A stretch of DNA of 64,000 bases from Thermoproteus sp. (GCA_038893495.1 JAWARJ010000001.1:744001-808000), one strand, 5' to 3'; shown: positions 34,595-44,430, counted from the stretch's first letter. Notes: generated by a model from the letters alone, not told the origin. Numbers and translations: made by a program.

Positions 34595-35144
34595 GGTACT
34601 TCTTGACAAGCTTCTCCACTCTGTCGAGGCCGTCGCCCACCTCCACCGCCTTGCCCCCATCAATTATGGCCGCTGTCGGCACTCCCGACGCGGCTACGCC
34701 TAGCGACAAGGCGTATTCGTGGGCCAGCTCGTAGGCCAGCTCCGGGTCGTCCGCTAGACGTCCCACCCTCCCCCTCAAGCAGGCCTTCAAGTCGCCAAAC
34801 CTCCCTCTGGCCATCTCTAACTGCTTCTCTATGGCTTCCGGCTCCCTCCTTATGGATGCCGTCACTTCGAAAAGGCGGAGGATGTACTCTACCCTCTCGA
34901 CGGGGTCGTCTATACAGAAGGCGGAGAGGTTGGCCAGATAAGTCCCCTCGGCGGTCTTCAAGGAGTAGTCCTTCCATATGGCGTAGTGTACCGGCAGATA
35001 GACAAGCTCGAAATACGCGCCGGAGGACAGCAAATCGCGCCATGTGTCCAACGCGGCTCTGGCGCAGAAGGGGCAGTTCACGTCGTAGAGCTCCAACAGG
35101 TAGGGATTGGACCTCTCGCCGACTCTAGTTACGAGCGCCTCCAC
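34566..35144 (-). CDS. DsbA-like thioredoxin-fold oxidoreductase
   Basis: This 192-residue protein has the CPFC active site (C24-C27) directly after strand LLELYDVN. A DsbA-type helical insertion (about 55-140) contains two further cysteines (C77 in AFCID and C119 region). A cis-Pro loop lies at GVPTAAII. It has no signal peptide, so the protein acts in the cytoplasm, as is common in hyperthermophilic crenarchaea with disulfide-rich proteomes. The GTG start at 35144 lies about 24 nt from an A/T-rich box at 35163-35176, separate from the FtsX-type gene's TATA. Confidence 0.85.
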   Translation of the reverse strand: MEALVTRVGERSNPYLLELYDVNCPFCARAALDTWRDLLSSGAYFELVYLPVHYAIWKDYSLKTAEGTYLANLSAFCIDDPVERVEYILRLFEVTASIRREPEAIEKQLEMARGRFGDLKACLRGRVGRLADDPELAYELAHEYALSLGVAASGVPTAAIIDGGKAVEVGDGLDRVEKLVKKYLKDKRRGRA

Positions 35145-35215
35145 GCCCCCCTATGGAAAGACCTATTTTTACTTTTCTCCGCGAGACATATAAAAGGGGG
35201 AGGCCCTCCCCTCTC

Positions 35216-36358
35216 GTGTTCGAGACTTTAGGCCTCGCCTGGAGCGCGCTTTGGGAGAGGAGGGGGAGGACCGTCGGCGCCATAATAGGCGTGGCCATAG
35301 CCTTCACCGCCTTGACTTTCGCCCTGTCGGTGGGCGATTATTTCAGATCTTCCGCCCTCTCCTTCTTCAGCCAGCTTGGCATAAACAATCTGTTCATAGT
35401 GGGCAGTTTTACAGATGCCGACCTAGCGACTATCCGCACGTACGTGACGCCGTACGCGACCGCCGTAGTGCCCATATCGGCCGCCCAAGCCTCGGTGAGG
35501 CTCCCCAACGGGCAGGTCTTGGCGGCGACTCTCTACGGCGTGCCTCGAAGCTACGTCGACGTCCTACTCCCCTCAGCCGCTATATACGACGGCTCGAACA
35601 GGCTCGGCGGGGGGCTTGCGGTTGTGGGGTACTACATCGCCTTTGACCAAAACACAGGCGCGGAGCTGTTGGGGGTGGGCTACCCCTTTGCGTTGAACTA
35701 CGGAAGACGTTCATACAGCCTCGTGGTCTCCGGCATAATGGCGCCTGAACACCCCGGCGTGGTCAACAGCTTGACGTCAGTAATTATAGATGAGGACCAG
35801 TTCAGATCTATCACCGGCCTCGCCAGCTATCAAATAATCGTCGTGACGCTTAAAGATACGGCATATATAAGCCAGGTCCAGTCGCTCCTAAAGGCAGTAT
35901 TCCCCAACGCGGAAGTTATAAGCCTCACCTCATTGGTGCAGACTGTAAACCAGTTCTTCACCGGCCTGGAGCTCTTTTTGGGTCTTGTTTCTGGTGTTTC
36001 TACTGTCATTACGGCGCTTTGGCTTTACGACACTATGACTATATCTGTCATACAGAGGACTAGGGAGTTCGGCATATTGAGAGCTATAGGCTTCAGAAGG
36101 AGACAAATAACGGCTATGATGCTCTACGAAGCCCTCATAATAGCCGCCATAGGCATAGCCGCCGGAGCCGCCATAATGGCCCCACTAAGCCTAGTAAAGA
36201 TAAACTTCTTCCCGGGCATGTCCGTCTCGGTCGGGGCGGCGCCCCATATAGCCCTAGTGACCGCTACGTTGGTGACTTTCGTCAACGTGCTCGGCGCCTT
36301 AGCGCCAGCGGTGAGGGCAGGCAGATTGAACCTAGTGGATGCGCTACGCTATGAATAA
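35216..36358 (+). CDS. FtsX/MacB-type ABC transporter permease
   Basis: Starting at GTG 35216, the 380-residue protein has an N-terminal helix (GAIIGVAIAFTALTFALSV), a large extracytoplasmic domain, and three C-terminal helices with the FtsX signature around RTREFGILRAIGFRRRQI. It ends in VDALRYE, the family's usual EALR-type tail. The frame is open to ATG 35153, but the TATA box GACATATAAAAGG (about 35185-35197) lies inside that extension, 25 nt before GTG 35216. No adjacent ATPase of the LolD/MacB type is seen, so its ABC partner is elsewhere. Confidence 0.85.
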   Translation: MFETLGLAWSALWERRGRTVGAIIGVAIAFTALTFALSVGDYFRSSALSFFSQLGINNLFIVGSFTDADLATIRTYVTPYATAVVPISAAQASVRLPNGQVLAATLYGVPRSYVDVLLPSAAIYDGSNRLGGGLAVVGYYIAFDQNTGAELLGVGYPFALNYGRRSYSLVVSGIMAPEHPGVVNSLTSVIIDEDQFRSITGLASYQIIVVTLKDTAYISQVQSLLKAVFPNAEVISLTSLVQTVNQFFTGLELFLGLVSGVSTVITALWLYDTMTISVIQRTREFGILRAIGFRRRQITAMMLYEALIIAAIGIAAGAAIMAPLSLVKINFFPGMSVSVGAAPHIALVTATLVTFVNVLGALAPAVRAGRLNLVDALRYE

Positions 36359-36541
36359 TCTATAATCATCTTTAAAGTATTAAGTTTATTTATTGTAAAT
36401 ATCAATATACTGATATATGATAATATGGTTTTATATCTTTATCATCGTCTATTCTGCCTTGCAAATATATAAATCTATAATATTTACATTATATATAATT
36501 ATATAGGTATAACTTAAAAACAGATTTGTTCATGAATTAAC

Positions 36542-38124
36542 ATGTTCGTACAGCCTACAAACCCGCTCGGAAATATATACCTAACCGCATTAGCCGCATT
36601 AATTCCTGTAATAACTCTATTGATACTCCTGGCAGGCCTCAGGATGAGCGCGTGGCTCGCCACCCTGATAGGATCTATAGTAACTATACTCGTAGCTATA
36701 GGCATATGGGGCGCGCCTCCTGCCGAGACTGCCTACGCCTGGCTCATAGGCGCGTTGGTGGGCTTTTGGAATATAAGCTGGATCACCATGTGGGGACTCG
36801 CCATATACAACACCCTAGTGCTCACCGGAAAGTTCGACGTATTTAAGGGCTGGATCATAAAGAACGCGACAGAGGACGCAAGAGTCCAGGCGATTCTGCT
36901 GGCTTGGTCTTTCGGCGCCTTGATGGAGGGCCTCGTGGGCTTCGGCTACCCCTGGGCCATCGTCGCGCCCATACTCGCCTCTATAGGCTACGCGGAGCTG
37001 AAGGCCATACAGACGGTCGCGTTGGCCAACAATGCGCCTGTGTCCTACGGCGCCTTGGGCACGCCCATAGTCACACTCGCCACCGTGACGGGACTGCCTC
37101 TGCTTTTAGTGTCGGCCACTGTGGGGAGGATAGTTGCGATCTTGGCCCTATTCGTGCCTCTCACCCTGTTGTTCATCGTCGATGGCGTCCGCGGCATAAA
37201 GGACGCTTGGCCTGTCGCCCTAGTCGGAAGCCTCGGCTATATCGCGGGCCAGCTCCCTGTGTCTAACTTCGTCGGTCCCTATCTGCCCGACATAGCGGGG
37301 TCCCTCGTATCTTTCGCCTTGGTTTTGGCCTTCTTGAGGGTCTGGCGCCCCAAGAGGGTAGTGAGCTTCGGCACTGCGACTAACGGAGGCTCCGCGAGGA
37401 CCTACACGAGGAGGGAGGTCGTGGAGGCTTGGCTCCCATTTGTGGTGCTGGTGATCGTCGTCACGTTGTGGACAGGCCCCTGGTCGCCGTTGACTAAGGT
37501 GTCGCTATTCACTTTGTCTCAAGCCGCATATTCGACTGTCTTGAAGAAGAGCTCGTCTCATTTGCATTTAACCCCTTCGTGGCGGGCACGTCTATATTCA
37601 CGGCGTGGGTAATCATATGGCTCATGTTGGGGGCAAAGCCCCACGTCTTTGTGGAGTCCATAAAGAGGATGGTCAGACAGCTGTGGGGCGCCATATTGAC
37701 GGGCTTCTTCGTGTTGGGTCTCGCTTTCGTTTTTAATTTCAGCGGGATGGCCTACTCCCTCGCGTATGCCTCGTCTCTCGTGGGCCTCGGATTCATATTC
37801 ATAGCGCCCATATTGGGCTTCATAGGAGCCGCGCTGTCGGGTAGCAACACCTCCACCAATGCCCTCTTCGGCGCCTTCCAGGCGGCCGTAGGCAAACTGT
37901 TGGGCCTGCCGGCGGCTCTACTCCCCTCGGCCAACTCGGTGGGGGCCGAGCTGGGCAAGCCCGTGGCGCCGCAGACTGTAAGCGTCGGCGTGTCCACTAC
38001 AAGTTATGTGAGGAGGGAGGGCATCGTCATAAGGAAGAACTTGCCGTGGGCCCTTCTGTATATAGTGTACCTAGAGCTGATAGTGGCGCTCTACGCGTTC
38101 CTACTGCCCCAAGCCATGGCCTAA
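36542..38124 (+). pseudogene. lctP: L-lactate permease (LctP family), interrupted by one frameshift
   Basis: The first frame (36542 to about 37545) encodes a normal LctP N-terminus with many helices and family segments such as LAWSFGALMEGLVGFGYPWA, LANNAPVSYGALGTPIV and PWSPLTKVSLFTLSQAAYST. At GTCTTGAAGAAGAGCTCGTC the frame must shift by minus one to continue as EELVSFAFNPFVAGTSIFTA and on to the end, including GSNTSTNALFGAFQ. A single lost base explains it. It is a recent pseudogene, a sequencing error, or less likely recoded; no slippery heptamer or downstream structure is evident. The AT-rich upstream region (36359-36541) contains a TATA-like CTTAAAAAC 25 nt before the ATG. Confidence 0.85.
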
Positions 38125-38166
38125 AACCTCTTTTTTAAAGTTAAATTGGCCCGTTTGTGCCTCTTT

Positions 38167-39243
38167 GTGTACGACCTGGTCGTAGTCGGGGCTGGGCCGG
38201 CGGGCGGGACCGCCGCAATTGTGGCGACTAGGCTTGGCATGAAGGTGTTAGTCGTAGATCGGTTCAAGCCGCCGAGGGAGAAGCCCTGCGGCGGCGGGCT
38301 TACTCCGAGGGCTTGGCGTATGTTGGAGAGGCTGGGCATAAAGTACCACTGGTATGGAGAATGTAGGGAGGTGAGGGTCAAGGTGGCCGGGATAGACTAT
38401 AGGCATAGGGGGGAGCCCATTAGGGTTACACGGAGGCCCGAGTTCGACAAGATGTTGTTGGAACAGTCCGGTGCCGAGTTCGTTGTGGACAAAATAGTGA
38501 AGGTCGAAGGCGGGAGGGCCGTCGGCGAGAGGGAGACCTATGAGGGCGCCTTGCTGATAGGGGCAGACGGAGCCAACAGCGTGGTGGCTAGGTCTTTGGG
38601 GGAGCCGCCGCCCAGCCACAAAACGCATGGAATAGCCTTCATGGCCATAGCCGACGGGGATCTAGGCGATTCCTGCCTCATAGATTTCGACTTCGCACAT
38701 GAGGAGACCGGCGCCGTGGGCTACGCCTGGGCTTTCAACCTCGGCGACAAGGGCGTAGACGTGGGGATAGGGGTGGGCTGGGCCCCTTGGATGGATTTAA
38801 GGGGGCCTCTAAATAAGTGGGCTGAGTCTCTAGGCCTTAAAGCCGGCAGGCCGTTGGGGCATCCGTTGAGCTTGGGCTCTGTGAGGAGGCTCGGAGCGGG
38901 CAACATCCTGCTGGCCGGAGAGGCCGCCGGCCTCGTCGACGCGTCTACCGGCGAGGGCATCTACTACGCGGTGGCGACTGGGGCTCTGGCGGCCCAGGCT
39001 GCGTACGTGGCCCTAAAGGTTTTGGGGAAGCCAGCGGCCGCCGCTGAGATATACAAGCAGTTGGCCCGGCCGTATGTAGAGGAGGTGAGGAGGAGTAGGT
39101 GGATGAGTAGGTTCCTGGGCAGATTTGGCTACAACAAGAGGGTCGCGAGGGCTCTGGGGCCCTACCTCGTGAAGCTCTATAAGGAGTTGAGCTCGGGCGA
39201 GGCGACCTACAGCGCTCTGCTCATAAGGCCGAAAAGGCTTTAG
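38167..39243 (+). CDS. Geranylgeranyl-reductase-family FAD flavoprotein
   Basis: Starting at GTG 38167 the 358-residue protein begins [17 protein letters not shown], a Rossmann FAD site. [15 protein letters not shown] is the signature of the geranylgeranyl reductase family, [12 protein letters not shown] is the second FAD motif, and [20 protein letters not shown] is the third. In Archaea these enzymes saturate the isoprenoid chains of membrane lipids; paralogues reduce other isoprenoids such as quinones. The upstream extension to TTG 38146 is rejected because the TATA-like TTTTTTAAAG at about 38131-38139 is about 30 nt from GTG 38167. It is convergent with, and overlaps by 4 nt, the nicotinate phosphoribosyltransferase gene. 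Confidence 0.88.
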   Translation: MYDLVVVGAGPAGGTAAIVATRLGMKVLVVDRFKPPREKPCGGGLTPRAWRMLERLGIKYHWYGECREVRVKVAGIDYRHRGEPIRVTRRPEFDKMLLEQSGAEFVVDKIVKVEGGRAVGERETYEGALLIGADGANSVVARSLGEPPPSHKTHGIAFMAIADGDLGDSCLIDFDFAHEETGAVGYAWAFNLGDKGVDVGIGVGWAPWMDLRGPLNKWAESLGLKAGRPLGHPLSLGSVRRLGAGNILLAGEAAGLVDASTGEGIYYAVATGALAAQAAYVALKVLGKPAAAAEIYKQLARPYVEEVRRSRWMSRFLGRFGYNKRVARALGPYLVKLYKELSSGEATYSALLIRPKRL

Positions 39244-40421
39244 AGCTCTACGGCCTCTAGTTGGCGCAAGACGTATTGCCTTATTTCGTCCTCGCTGGGT
39301 ATTCTCTCCACAATTCTGCCGCCCTCCATGTATTTCTTCATGAGGGGCCTGCCCTCGCTCCCGTCTGGACACTTAACGGGGCTACCCCACGGCGCCACTA
39401 TGTGCTTCCCGCCGCAGTCGTATACTTGCTTGAAGCCGGGGAGCTTGCCCCTCTTGGTGATGGGGACCCACTTCCCGTCGACGAGCACCTCCACTATGTC
39501 CATACTGATGTCGACGCTCGGCGGAAACGCTATGGAGGTGCCGACTCCGAAGACGTCGGCCACTTCGGCCAACCTCGCCACTTCCTCCTCGTCGAGCCCT
39601 CCGCTGATTACAATCTTTACGTCCTTGTAGCCGGCCAGGTCGAGAGTCCACCGGATTTCCCTCGCTATTTTCAACATGTCGCCCCTCCTGCTGCCCGGAG
39701 TGTCCAGCCTCACTCCCCACAGCCTGCCGCCCAGCAACCTCGCCGCCATTAGGGACTCCTCCCGCTCGTCCAGGAAGGTGTCTGCCAACACCACCCGCGG
39801 TACCTCTGGCGGCATGGCCTTGTCGAACCAAATCCACGCTTGGGTGTGGTCGCCCTTGAGCGCCCTGAATATTATCATCAAGGCGTGCGGCATGGTGCCC
39901 GACGCTTGTTTGCCCATCATCTCGGCGCCTAATACGCCGGCCACGCCGTCGCAACCGCCTATATATGCGGCCCTATCCGCCATGGGTTGCACCGCTGGGT
40001 GAAGGACGCGGGCCCCGAAGAAGAGGCAGGTCTTGCCCCGCGCGGCCTTCTTCACCCTGGCGGCCTTCGAGGCGATGCTGGAGTAGTGGCGGAGGATCCC
40101 GAGGACCGTGGTCTCGTAGACAGCGAAATCCACATATCTGCCCTCTATCACCAATAGGGGCTCGTTCTCGCCGAAGAGGGTGCCCTCGGGGAGGGAGTAG
40201 ACAGTCACCGGCTTGCCCTCAAGGGCGTAGAGGGCCTCCTTGAGGCCGGCGAAGACGGCCCATTTGTAGCCCTTGGGGAGCGAAGCCACGTGGAACTCAG
40301 CTCTCACCACTGCGTCGTCGAGGCCCGCGGCCTTGAGGGTCTCGACAGTCCTCAAAAAGTATATGTCGGTGGCTCTGCCCCCCACTATGTCCTCTACGGA
40401 GGCTATATGGAACTTGACCAT
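39240..40421 (-). CDS. pncB: Nicotinate phosphoribosyltransferase
   Basis: This 393-residue protein has NAPRTase features: an N-terminal domain with [11 protein letters not shown], an [14 protein letters not shown] region, [14 protein letters not shown] and [12 protein letters not shown] for PRPP/base binding, and [10 protein letters not shown] near the phosphate site. It makes nicotinate mononucleotide for NAD salvage. A C-terminal [20 protein letters not shown] tail with C-x(n)-C spacing could bind metal, as in related archaeal enzymes. The ATG at 40421 is about 24 nt from a TATA-like CACTAAATC. Confidence 0.9.
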   Translation of the reverse strand: MVKFHIASVEDIVGGRATDIYFLRTVETLKAAGLDDAVVRAEFHVASLPKGYKWAVFAGLKEALYALEGKPVTVYSLPEGTLFGENEPLLVIEGRYVDFAVYETTVLGILRHYSSIASKAARVKKAARGKTCLFFGARVLHPAVQPMADRAAYIGGCDGVAGVLGAEMMGKQASGTMPHALMIIFRALKGDHTQAWIWFDKAMPPEVPRVVLADTFLDEREESLMAARLLGGRLWGVRLDTPGSRRGDMLKIAREIRWTLDLAGYKDVKIVISGGLDEEEVARLAEVADVFGVGTSIAFPPSVDISMDIVEVLVDGKWVPITKRGKLPGFKQVYDCGGKHIVAPWGSPVKCPDGSEGRPLMKKYMEGGRIVERIPSEDEIRQYVLRQLEAVEL

Positions 40422-40508
40422 AGTCTAGCGATTTGACTAGATTTAGTGTTTTCCGCCTCTATGGCGCCGAGGTCGCTATATAAAATTCTATATCGAGTAG
40501 ACGCCCGG

Positions 40509-40523
40509 CGCAGAAGTTCTGCG
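40509..40523. repeat. 15-nt palindrome upstream of speD
   Basis: CGCAGAA-G-TTCTGCG is a perfect 7-bp inverted repeat around one base, about 95 nt upstream of the speD TATA box. It is a possible operator or small hairpin; no function is known. Confidence 0.35.
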
Positions 40524-40633
40524 AATAGTCGCCGCGGTCCTGGCGGGTAGATCCCGATAAGGCACTGTTGGCTCTCGGACAAGCGGCACTATCTTGGGGG
40601 TCAACTTTATATACTCTTTAGCATCCCCCTCTC

Positions 40634-41008
40634 ATGCGGGGGGACGCCGGGGGAGAGGCCATAGTCGTGGGGCGGCACGTCTATGGCAATCTCTACGACT
40701 GCAACCCCGAGGTGTTGCGAGACGAAACTAGGTTGATACAGATAGTGAGGAACGCCGCCAAGATCGCAAACGCCACGTTGGTCTCCGTCAACACCTATAG
40801 GTTCGGCGTGAACGGCGGCCTCACGGTCTTCGCCATCGTGGCCGAAAGCCACATAAGCATACACACCTGGCCCGAACACAATTTCGCCACTGTGGACGTC
40901 TACACGTGCGGCAATACGGATCCGGAGGCCGCGTTTAACTATATCGCCAAGGAGCTCAACGCCCAACGGGTGGAGGTCTTTAGGGGAGATAGGTCTCTAA
41001 GAAGATAG
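40634..41008 (+). CDS. speD: S-adenosylmethionine decarboxylase proenzyme
   Basis: This 124-residue class 1B AdoMetDC has the self-cleavage site AESHISIHTWPE (70-81): cleavage between E71 and S72 leaves a pyruvoyl group on S72. H77 and C92 (VYTCGN) are the processing and catalytic residues. It supplies aminopropyl groups for the long polyamines of thermophiles. The length is standard. The ATG at 40634 is about 26 nt from TTTATATACTC. hxlB follows 30 nt downstream with its own TATA. Confidence 0.93.
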   Translation: MRGDAGGEAIVVGRHVYGNLYDCNPEVLRDETRLIQIVRNAAKIANATLVSVNTYRFGVNGGLTVFAIVAESHISIHTWPEHNFATVDVYTCGNTDPEAAFNYIAKELNAQRVEVFRGDRSLRR

Positions 41009-41038
41009 TTTTTAAAAATACAGGCTTTTATTTCTATC

Positions 41039-41647
41039 ATGTCAGAAATATTTAAAGCGGCCTTTCTAGAAATAGCAAATTTTATCCTAAATTCATTGAA
41101 TAGACTTGATTTAGATAGTCTAAATAAATTTACCGACTTATTGGTCTCTGCATATAAAGAAGAAAGGGCGGTGTTGGTCGTGGGGATGGGGAGGAGCGGC
41201 CTCGTGGGGAGGGGCTTCGCCATGAGGTTGAGACATTTGGGCATACATTCCTATGTGTTGGGCGAGACCATCACGCCGCCCGTCGAGAAGGACGACATAG
41301 TGGTCGCCATCTCTGGCAGCGGGACTACTCAAATAGTCGTGGCGGCCGCCGAGGCCGCAAAGAAGATGGGCGCCGTGGTCGTGGCTATAACCACCTACCC
41401 CGAGTCGCCCCTCGGGAGGCTGGCGGACATCGTGATCTTCGTGCCGGGGAGGACCAAAGTGGCCGTTATGGACGACTACTTCGCAAGGCAGATATTGGGC
41501 CTCCACGAGCCCCTATCGCCTCTCGGCACGCTCTTCGAGGATACGGCCATGGTCGTCCTGGATGCCGTAGTTGCAGACTTGATGAGGAGGCTGGGGAAGA
41601 ACGAAAGCGATTTGGCTAGACGCCACGCAAATATAGAGGTGCCCTAA
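41039..41647 (+). CDS. hxlB: 6-phospho-3-hexuloisomerase (SIS domain)
   Basis: This 202-residue single SIS-domain protein has VLVVGMGRSGLVGRGFAMRL (phosphosugar-binding loop), VVAISGSGTTQIVV and a C-terminal FEDTAMVVLDAVVADLM helix. This matches PHI enzymes, which interconvert 3-hexulose-6-phosphate and fructose-6-phosphate. In Archaea the ribulose-monophosphate pathway often runs in reverse to make pentoses. The partner hexulose-phosphate synthase is not in this window. Its ATG is 25 nt from GTTTTTAAAAATA. The first 40 codons are AT-rich compared with the rest. Confidence 0.88.
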   Translation: MSEIFKAAFLEIANFILNSLNRLDLDSLNKFTDLLVSAYKEERAVLVVGMGRSGLVGRGFAMRLRHLGIHSYVLGETITPPVEKDDIVVAISGSGTTQIVVAAAEAAKKMGAVVVAITTYPESPLGRLADIVIFVPGRTKVAVMDDYFARQILGLHEPLSPLGTLFEDTAMVVLDAVVADLMRRLGKNESDLARRHANIEVP

Positions 41648-41724
41648 TCAGCCGCGTCACCAACGCTCATTTTCGCCACACACCGTCGTCATCACCGATA
41701 TCTAGAGGCCGAGGCCTTATATGG

Positions 41725-41937
41725 CTACCGCCCCCTAATGGCCTCTATGTCTTCGTCCTCCATCGAGACGTCGTATCTCTTAAAGAGCTCCTCCAACGCG
41801 GCCTCGGCGACCTCAGAGCGGTTCCTGAAGATGCCGAGTCTGACCAACGCCTCGAGGTTTTCGAGATGCTCCTCGGGGAGGTACGTAGTGACTACGGCGC
41901 GGTGCTTTAGGCTCGGCCTTCTATTACGCCTCCCCAC
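41725..41937 (-). CDS. Ribbon-helix-helix (CopG/NikR-type) DNA-binding protein
   Basis: This protein of about 70 residues has a basic N-terminus, a beta strand HRAVVTTYLPEEHLENLEAL and the RHH helix-turn FRNRSEVAEAALEELF, typical of CopG/Arc-fold regulators. It presumably binds DNA as a dimer. It sits divergently to ubiX and may regulate that gene or itself; no TA-type toxin is next to it. GTG 41937 is chosen because ATG 41946 is only about 11 nt from the shared TATA box at 41953-41962. Confidence 0.75.
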   Translation of the reverse strand: MGRRNRRPSLKHRAVVTTYLPEEHLENLEALVRLGIFRNRSEVAEAALEELFKRYDVSMEDEDIEAIRGR

Positions 41938-41952
41938 ATGAGACATAACGCT

Positions 41953-41962
41953 CTAATATATG
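41953..41962. promoter_or_regulatory. TATA box shared by ubiX and the RHH regulator
   Basis: CTAATATATG, centred at about 41957, is about 22 nt from GTG 41979 (ubiX) and about 20 nt from GTG 41937 (regulator). It is the only TATA-like element in the short divergent gap. Confidence 0.5.
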
Positions 41963-41978
41963 TTTCGTGTTGGGGGCC

Positions 41979-42563
41979 GTGAGGGTCTTCGTGGGGATTA
42001 CGGGGGCCTCCGGCGTCATCTACGGCATAAGGCTATTGGAGTTCTTGCGCAAACTAGGCGTTGAGGTGCACCTCTCTGTGTCTAAGACGGCTTGGAGGAT
42101 AATAGCCCACGAAGTCGGGAGGGATAGGAGCTATGTGGAGTCTCTAGCCGACTACTACTGGGAGGAGGATGACCTAGAGGCCCCTCCGGCATCTGGGAGC
42201 TTTAAGCTCGACGGCGTGGTGGTGGTTCCCTGTTCCACTAAGACTCTGGCCGCCATAGCCAATGGGCTCACTACGAACTTGATCACTAGAGCCGCCGAGG
42301 TGGCCCTCAAGGAGAGGAGAAAGCTGGTCCTCGTGGTAAGGGAGTCCCCTCTGAGTTTGATACATTTGAGGAATATGGAGCTAGTAGCCTCCGCCGGCGC
42401 CGTGGTCATGCCTGCGGCCCCTCCCTTCTACCACAAGCCCAAGACCGTAGACGACCTCGTGGACTTTATGGTGGGGAGGATCTTAGACGTATTGGGGATA
42501 GAACACAACTTCACATATAGGTGGGGCGGCGAGCGGCTGGGTCGACATCACGGGAAGAGTTGA
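41979..42563 (+). CDS. ubiX: Flavin prenyltransferase UbiX
   Basis: This 194-residue protein begins [20 protein letters not shown], the FMN-binding GxTGASG motif of UbiX/Pad1. [20 protein letters not shown] and [20 protein letters not shown] are the other conserved blocks. It attaches a dimethylallyl group to FMN to make the prenyl-FMN cofactor of UbiD decarboxylases; no ubiD is in the window. The GTG 41979 start fits both the family N-terminus and the TATA spacing; GTG 41967 would be only about 10 nt from the box. It overlaps the convergent LysO-like gene by 16 nt. Confidence 0.9.
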   Translation: MRVFVGITGASGVIYGIRLLEFLRKLGVEVHLSVSKTAWRIIAHEVGRDRSYVESLADYYWEEDDLEAPPASGSFKLDGVVVVPCSTKTLAAIANGLTTNLITRAAEVALKERRKLVLVVRESPLSLIHLRNMELVASAGAVVMPAAPPFYHKPKTVDDLVDFMVGRILDVLGIEHNFTYRWGGERLGRHHGKS

Positions 42564-43393
42564 TAGACTAGGGGGACCACCGCCGGCACTAAGACCGTGA
42601 GGACGACTCCGTTGACCACAGCTGGGACTACCATCTCGCCTCCATATATAGACCTGTATAGGGGGAGCGTGTTGTCCATAGTGGTGGCTCCGCCCATGGC
42701 CAGCGCGGCCTCCGGCGGGATTCTACTCGACAGTAGGGGGGCCAGGAGGAACGTCAGTTGTTCCCTAAAGAAATTGGCCAGGAAGCCTATGGCGCCCAAT
42801 GTGGCGTTGTTAGAAGCCGCAAGCAGGAAGGGGCCTGTGAAGCTGTACCACCCCATGCCCACCGCGACGGCGGGGCTTACGCCGAGCCAGAAATAGAGCG
42901 CCAGACCGGCCAGAAGGCTCAAGGCCAGCGAGGCCAGAGGCACCAAGACGTGCTTTGGGCCTATCCTTAAGGCCCTCAAAGCGCCTATGTCGGCTCCCGC
43001 TAGGAATAAAAGGAGCAACAAGATGGGGCCTATCGCCGAGCCGTATGGAGCCGCAAAGAAATAGCCCACCGCCACGCCGGCCAACAGCGACGACACGGCC
43101 GCTATTGACACCTTCGGCAGAGGCGCCACGCCGGCCTTACGTCCCCTCGAAAGTAGAGATAGGGGGAGAGCCGAGGCGAAAATGACGGCCGCGGCGTAGC
43201 CTAGAGACATGAGCAGTATATATCCGGCATTATCCACAATAGTTCTCGCGCCTTCTGCAGAGGCGGCGAAAATTATCGCCACCACCACCGCCAAGAAGAG
43301 CGGCGAGGGCGCCTTGAGGTTTAGGTACCTGCCCGCGACGTAGCCAAGGCCCATAGCCGCCATGTACTCTAGGAGGTAGTCGTATATCGCCAT
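42548..43393 (-). CDS. LysO-like (DUF340) lysine exporter family membrane protein
   Basis: This 281-residue protein has eight to ten hydrophobic helices. The key block [20 protein letters not shown] followed by [23 protein letters not shown] is the conserved core of DUF340/Lys[15 protein letters not shown] is also typical. Bacterial members export L-lysine; the archaeal substrate is not established. ATG 43393 is used in place of ATG 43405 because it is 24 nt from the TATA centre shared with the divergent zinc-ribbon gene. Confidence 0.82.
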   Translation of the reverse strand: MAIYDYLLEYMAAMGLGYVAGRYLNLKAPSPLFLAVVVAIIFAASAEGARTIVDNAGYILLMSLGYAAAVIFASALPLSLLSRGRKAGVAPLPKVSIAAVSSLLAGVAVGYFFAAPYGSAIGPILLLLLFLAGADIGALRALRIGPKHVLVPLASLALSLLAGLALYFWLGVSPAVAVGMGWYSFTGPFLLAASNNATLGAIGFLANFFREQLTFLLAPLLSSRIPPEAALAMGGATTMDNTLPLYRSIYGGEMVVPAVVNGVVLTVLVPAVVPLVYQLFP

Positions 43394-43410
43394 CGTCGGG
43401 GACATGTCAG

Positions 43411-43422
43411 TTGTTTTTATAG
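43411..43422. promoter_or_regulatory. TATA box shared by lysO-like and zinc-ribbon genes
   Basis: TTGTTTTTATAGG is centred at about 43417. It is 24 nt from the minus-strand ATG 43393 and 25 nt from the plus-strand GTG 43442 (19 nt from ATG 43436). Confidence 0.55.
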
Positions 43423-43435
43423 GTTGAGAAATAAC

Positions 43436-43747
43436 ATGGGGGTGAGGGGGAGTAGGCCGAAACTAATCTTCTATCTCTCGGCGGCTGGGGAGGTTATCAC
43501 AAATGGGGACGAAACTGAAGTGAAAATTTTCTTGAAACTGAAAAGGCCTAGGTGTAGGTCTTGCGGCGCGGCGGTGGGGCCGGAGAACGTTGGGTATCTC
43601 GGCGTCTATGGGAGGAGGACCGTCGCCTACTGCTCCACATGCGTCGAGGACATGTTGAGGCGCATTATGTGGGCAGTAGCGTTATTAAGGAGGGACCAGT
43701 TGGACTTGATGATTCACGGGCCGTCGCTACTGAGAGGTGACGAATAA
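43436..43747 (+). CDS. Small zinc-ribbon protein of unknown function
   Basis: This protein of about 103 residues has a beta-rich N-terminus (LIFYLSAAGEVITNGDETEV), followed by CRSCGAAVG and YCSTCVEDML. The two CxxC pairs about 26 residues apart should bind one Zn. The C-terminus is helical. I do not recognise the family. The start is ATG 43436 or GTG 43442, the latter giving better TATA spacing. Its 3' end overlaps the convergent phosphorylase gene by 34 nt. Confidence 0.65.
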   Translation: MGVRGSRPKLIFYLSAAGEVITNGDETEVKIFLKLKRPRCRSCGAAVGPENVGYLGVYGRRTVAYCSTCVEDMLRRIMWAVALLRRDQLDLMIHGPSLLRGDE

Positions 43748-44424
43748 GAACCCCTAATGACGTCTAGCACCGCTTTAAACACCTCGACGAACCTATCTCG
43801 AAGGTCTACAGTCTCCTCTCTGCCCACCACGTTGCTTATCACCAAGACGCACGCCGTATCGAAACCTCTAAGCCACCCCAACATCATCGCGGCGGCGCAC
43901 TCCATCTCGACGGCGACGGCGCCCCACGACTTCCACCTATCCGCCTCGCCCGACTCCGCATAGAAGGCGTCGCTAGAGACCACGGGGGCCAAGACTGCGC
44001 CTAGGCGCCTCAGGCCTTCGTATATCTTCGCCGTAAATAGGGGCGACGGCGCCAAAGGAGGACAGGCGTCTCCCATATAGGCCGAATATATGCCTCCCCT
44101 ATGTGCGGCCACCGCGGCCGAGGCCACGACTACGTCGCCCACCTTCAAGCCCGCTAGCGCGCCTGCAGTCCCGATCCTCACAAATCTCTTCATGCCCAGC
44201 CGCCTCAACTCCTCTAGAGCTATCGCGGCCGAGGGGGCGCCTATGCCATGTGCGACTATAGTGACGGGGAACCCCCCATAGAGCCCCGTGTAGACTAAAT
44301 ACCGGTGGGAATTTACGAGCCTGGCCCCTATGAGGCCCGCGAAGAGCTCAGCCCTGGCCGGGTCCCCGACCCCTATTACGGTCTCGGCTACTTCGCCTAC
44401 TTCCGCCCTTATGTGGTACGGCAT
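43714..44424 (-). CDS. Nucleoside phosphorylase (PNP_UDP family)
   Basis: This 236-residue protein has VIGVGDPARAELFA (phosphate site), AHGIGAPSAAIALEEL, RIGTAGAL and AVEMECAAAMMLG (nucleoside site with the Glu-Met-Glu pattern). This is the trimeric/hexameric PNP-uridine phosphorylase fold. It cleaves purine nucleosides or uridine with phosphate; the base specificity is not clear from the sequence. It follows hsp20 by 6 nt on the same strand and is probably co-transcribed with it. Confidence 0.85.
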   Translation of the reverse strand: MPYHIRAEVGEVAETVIGVGDPARAELFAGLIGARLVNSHRYLVYTGLYGGFPVTIVAHGIGAPSAAIALEELRRLGMKRFVRIGTAGALAGLKVGDVVVASAAVAAHRGGIYSAYMGDACPPLAPSPLFTAKIYEGLRRLGAVLAPVVSSDAFYAESGEADRWKSWGAVAVEMECAAAMMLGWLRGFDTACVLVISNVVGREETVDLRDRFVEVFKAVLDVIRGSYSSPLSSDGP

Positions 44425-44430
44425 CTAGGG

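Noticed and set aside
37530-37580. Programmed minus-one frameshift in the lactate permease
   Set aside because: No slippery heptamer, stimulating stem or conserved reason for frameshifting is visible; a single lost base is simpler.
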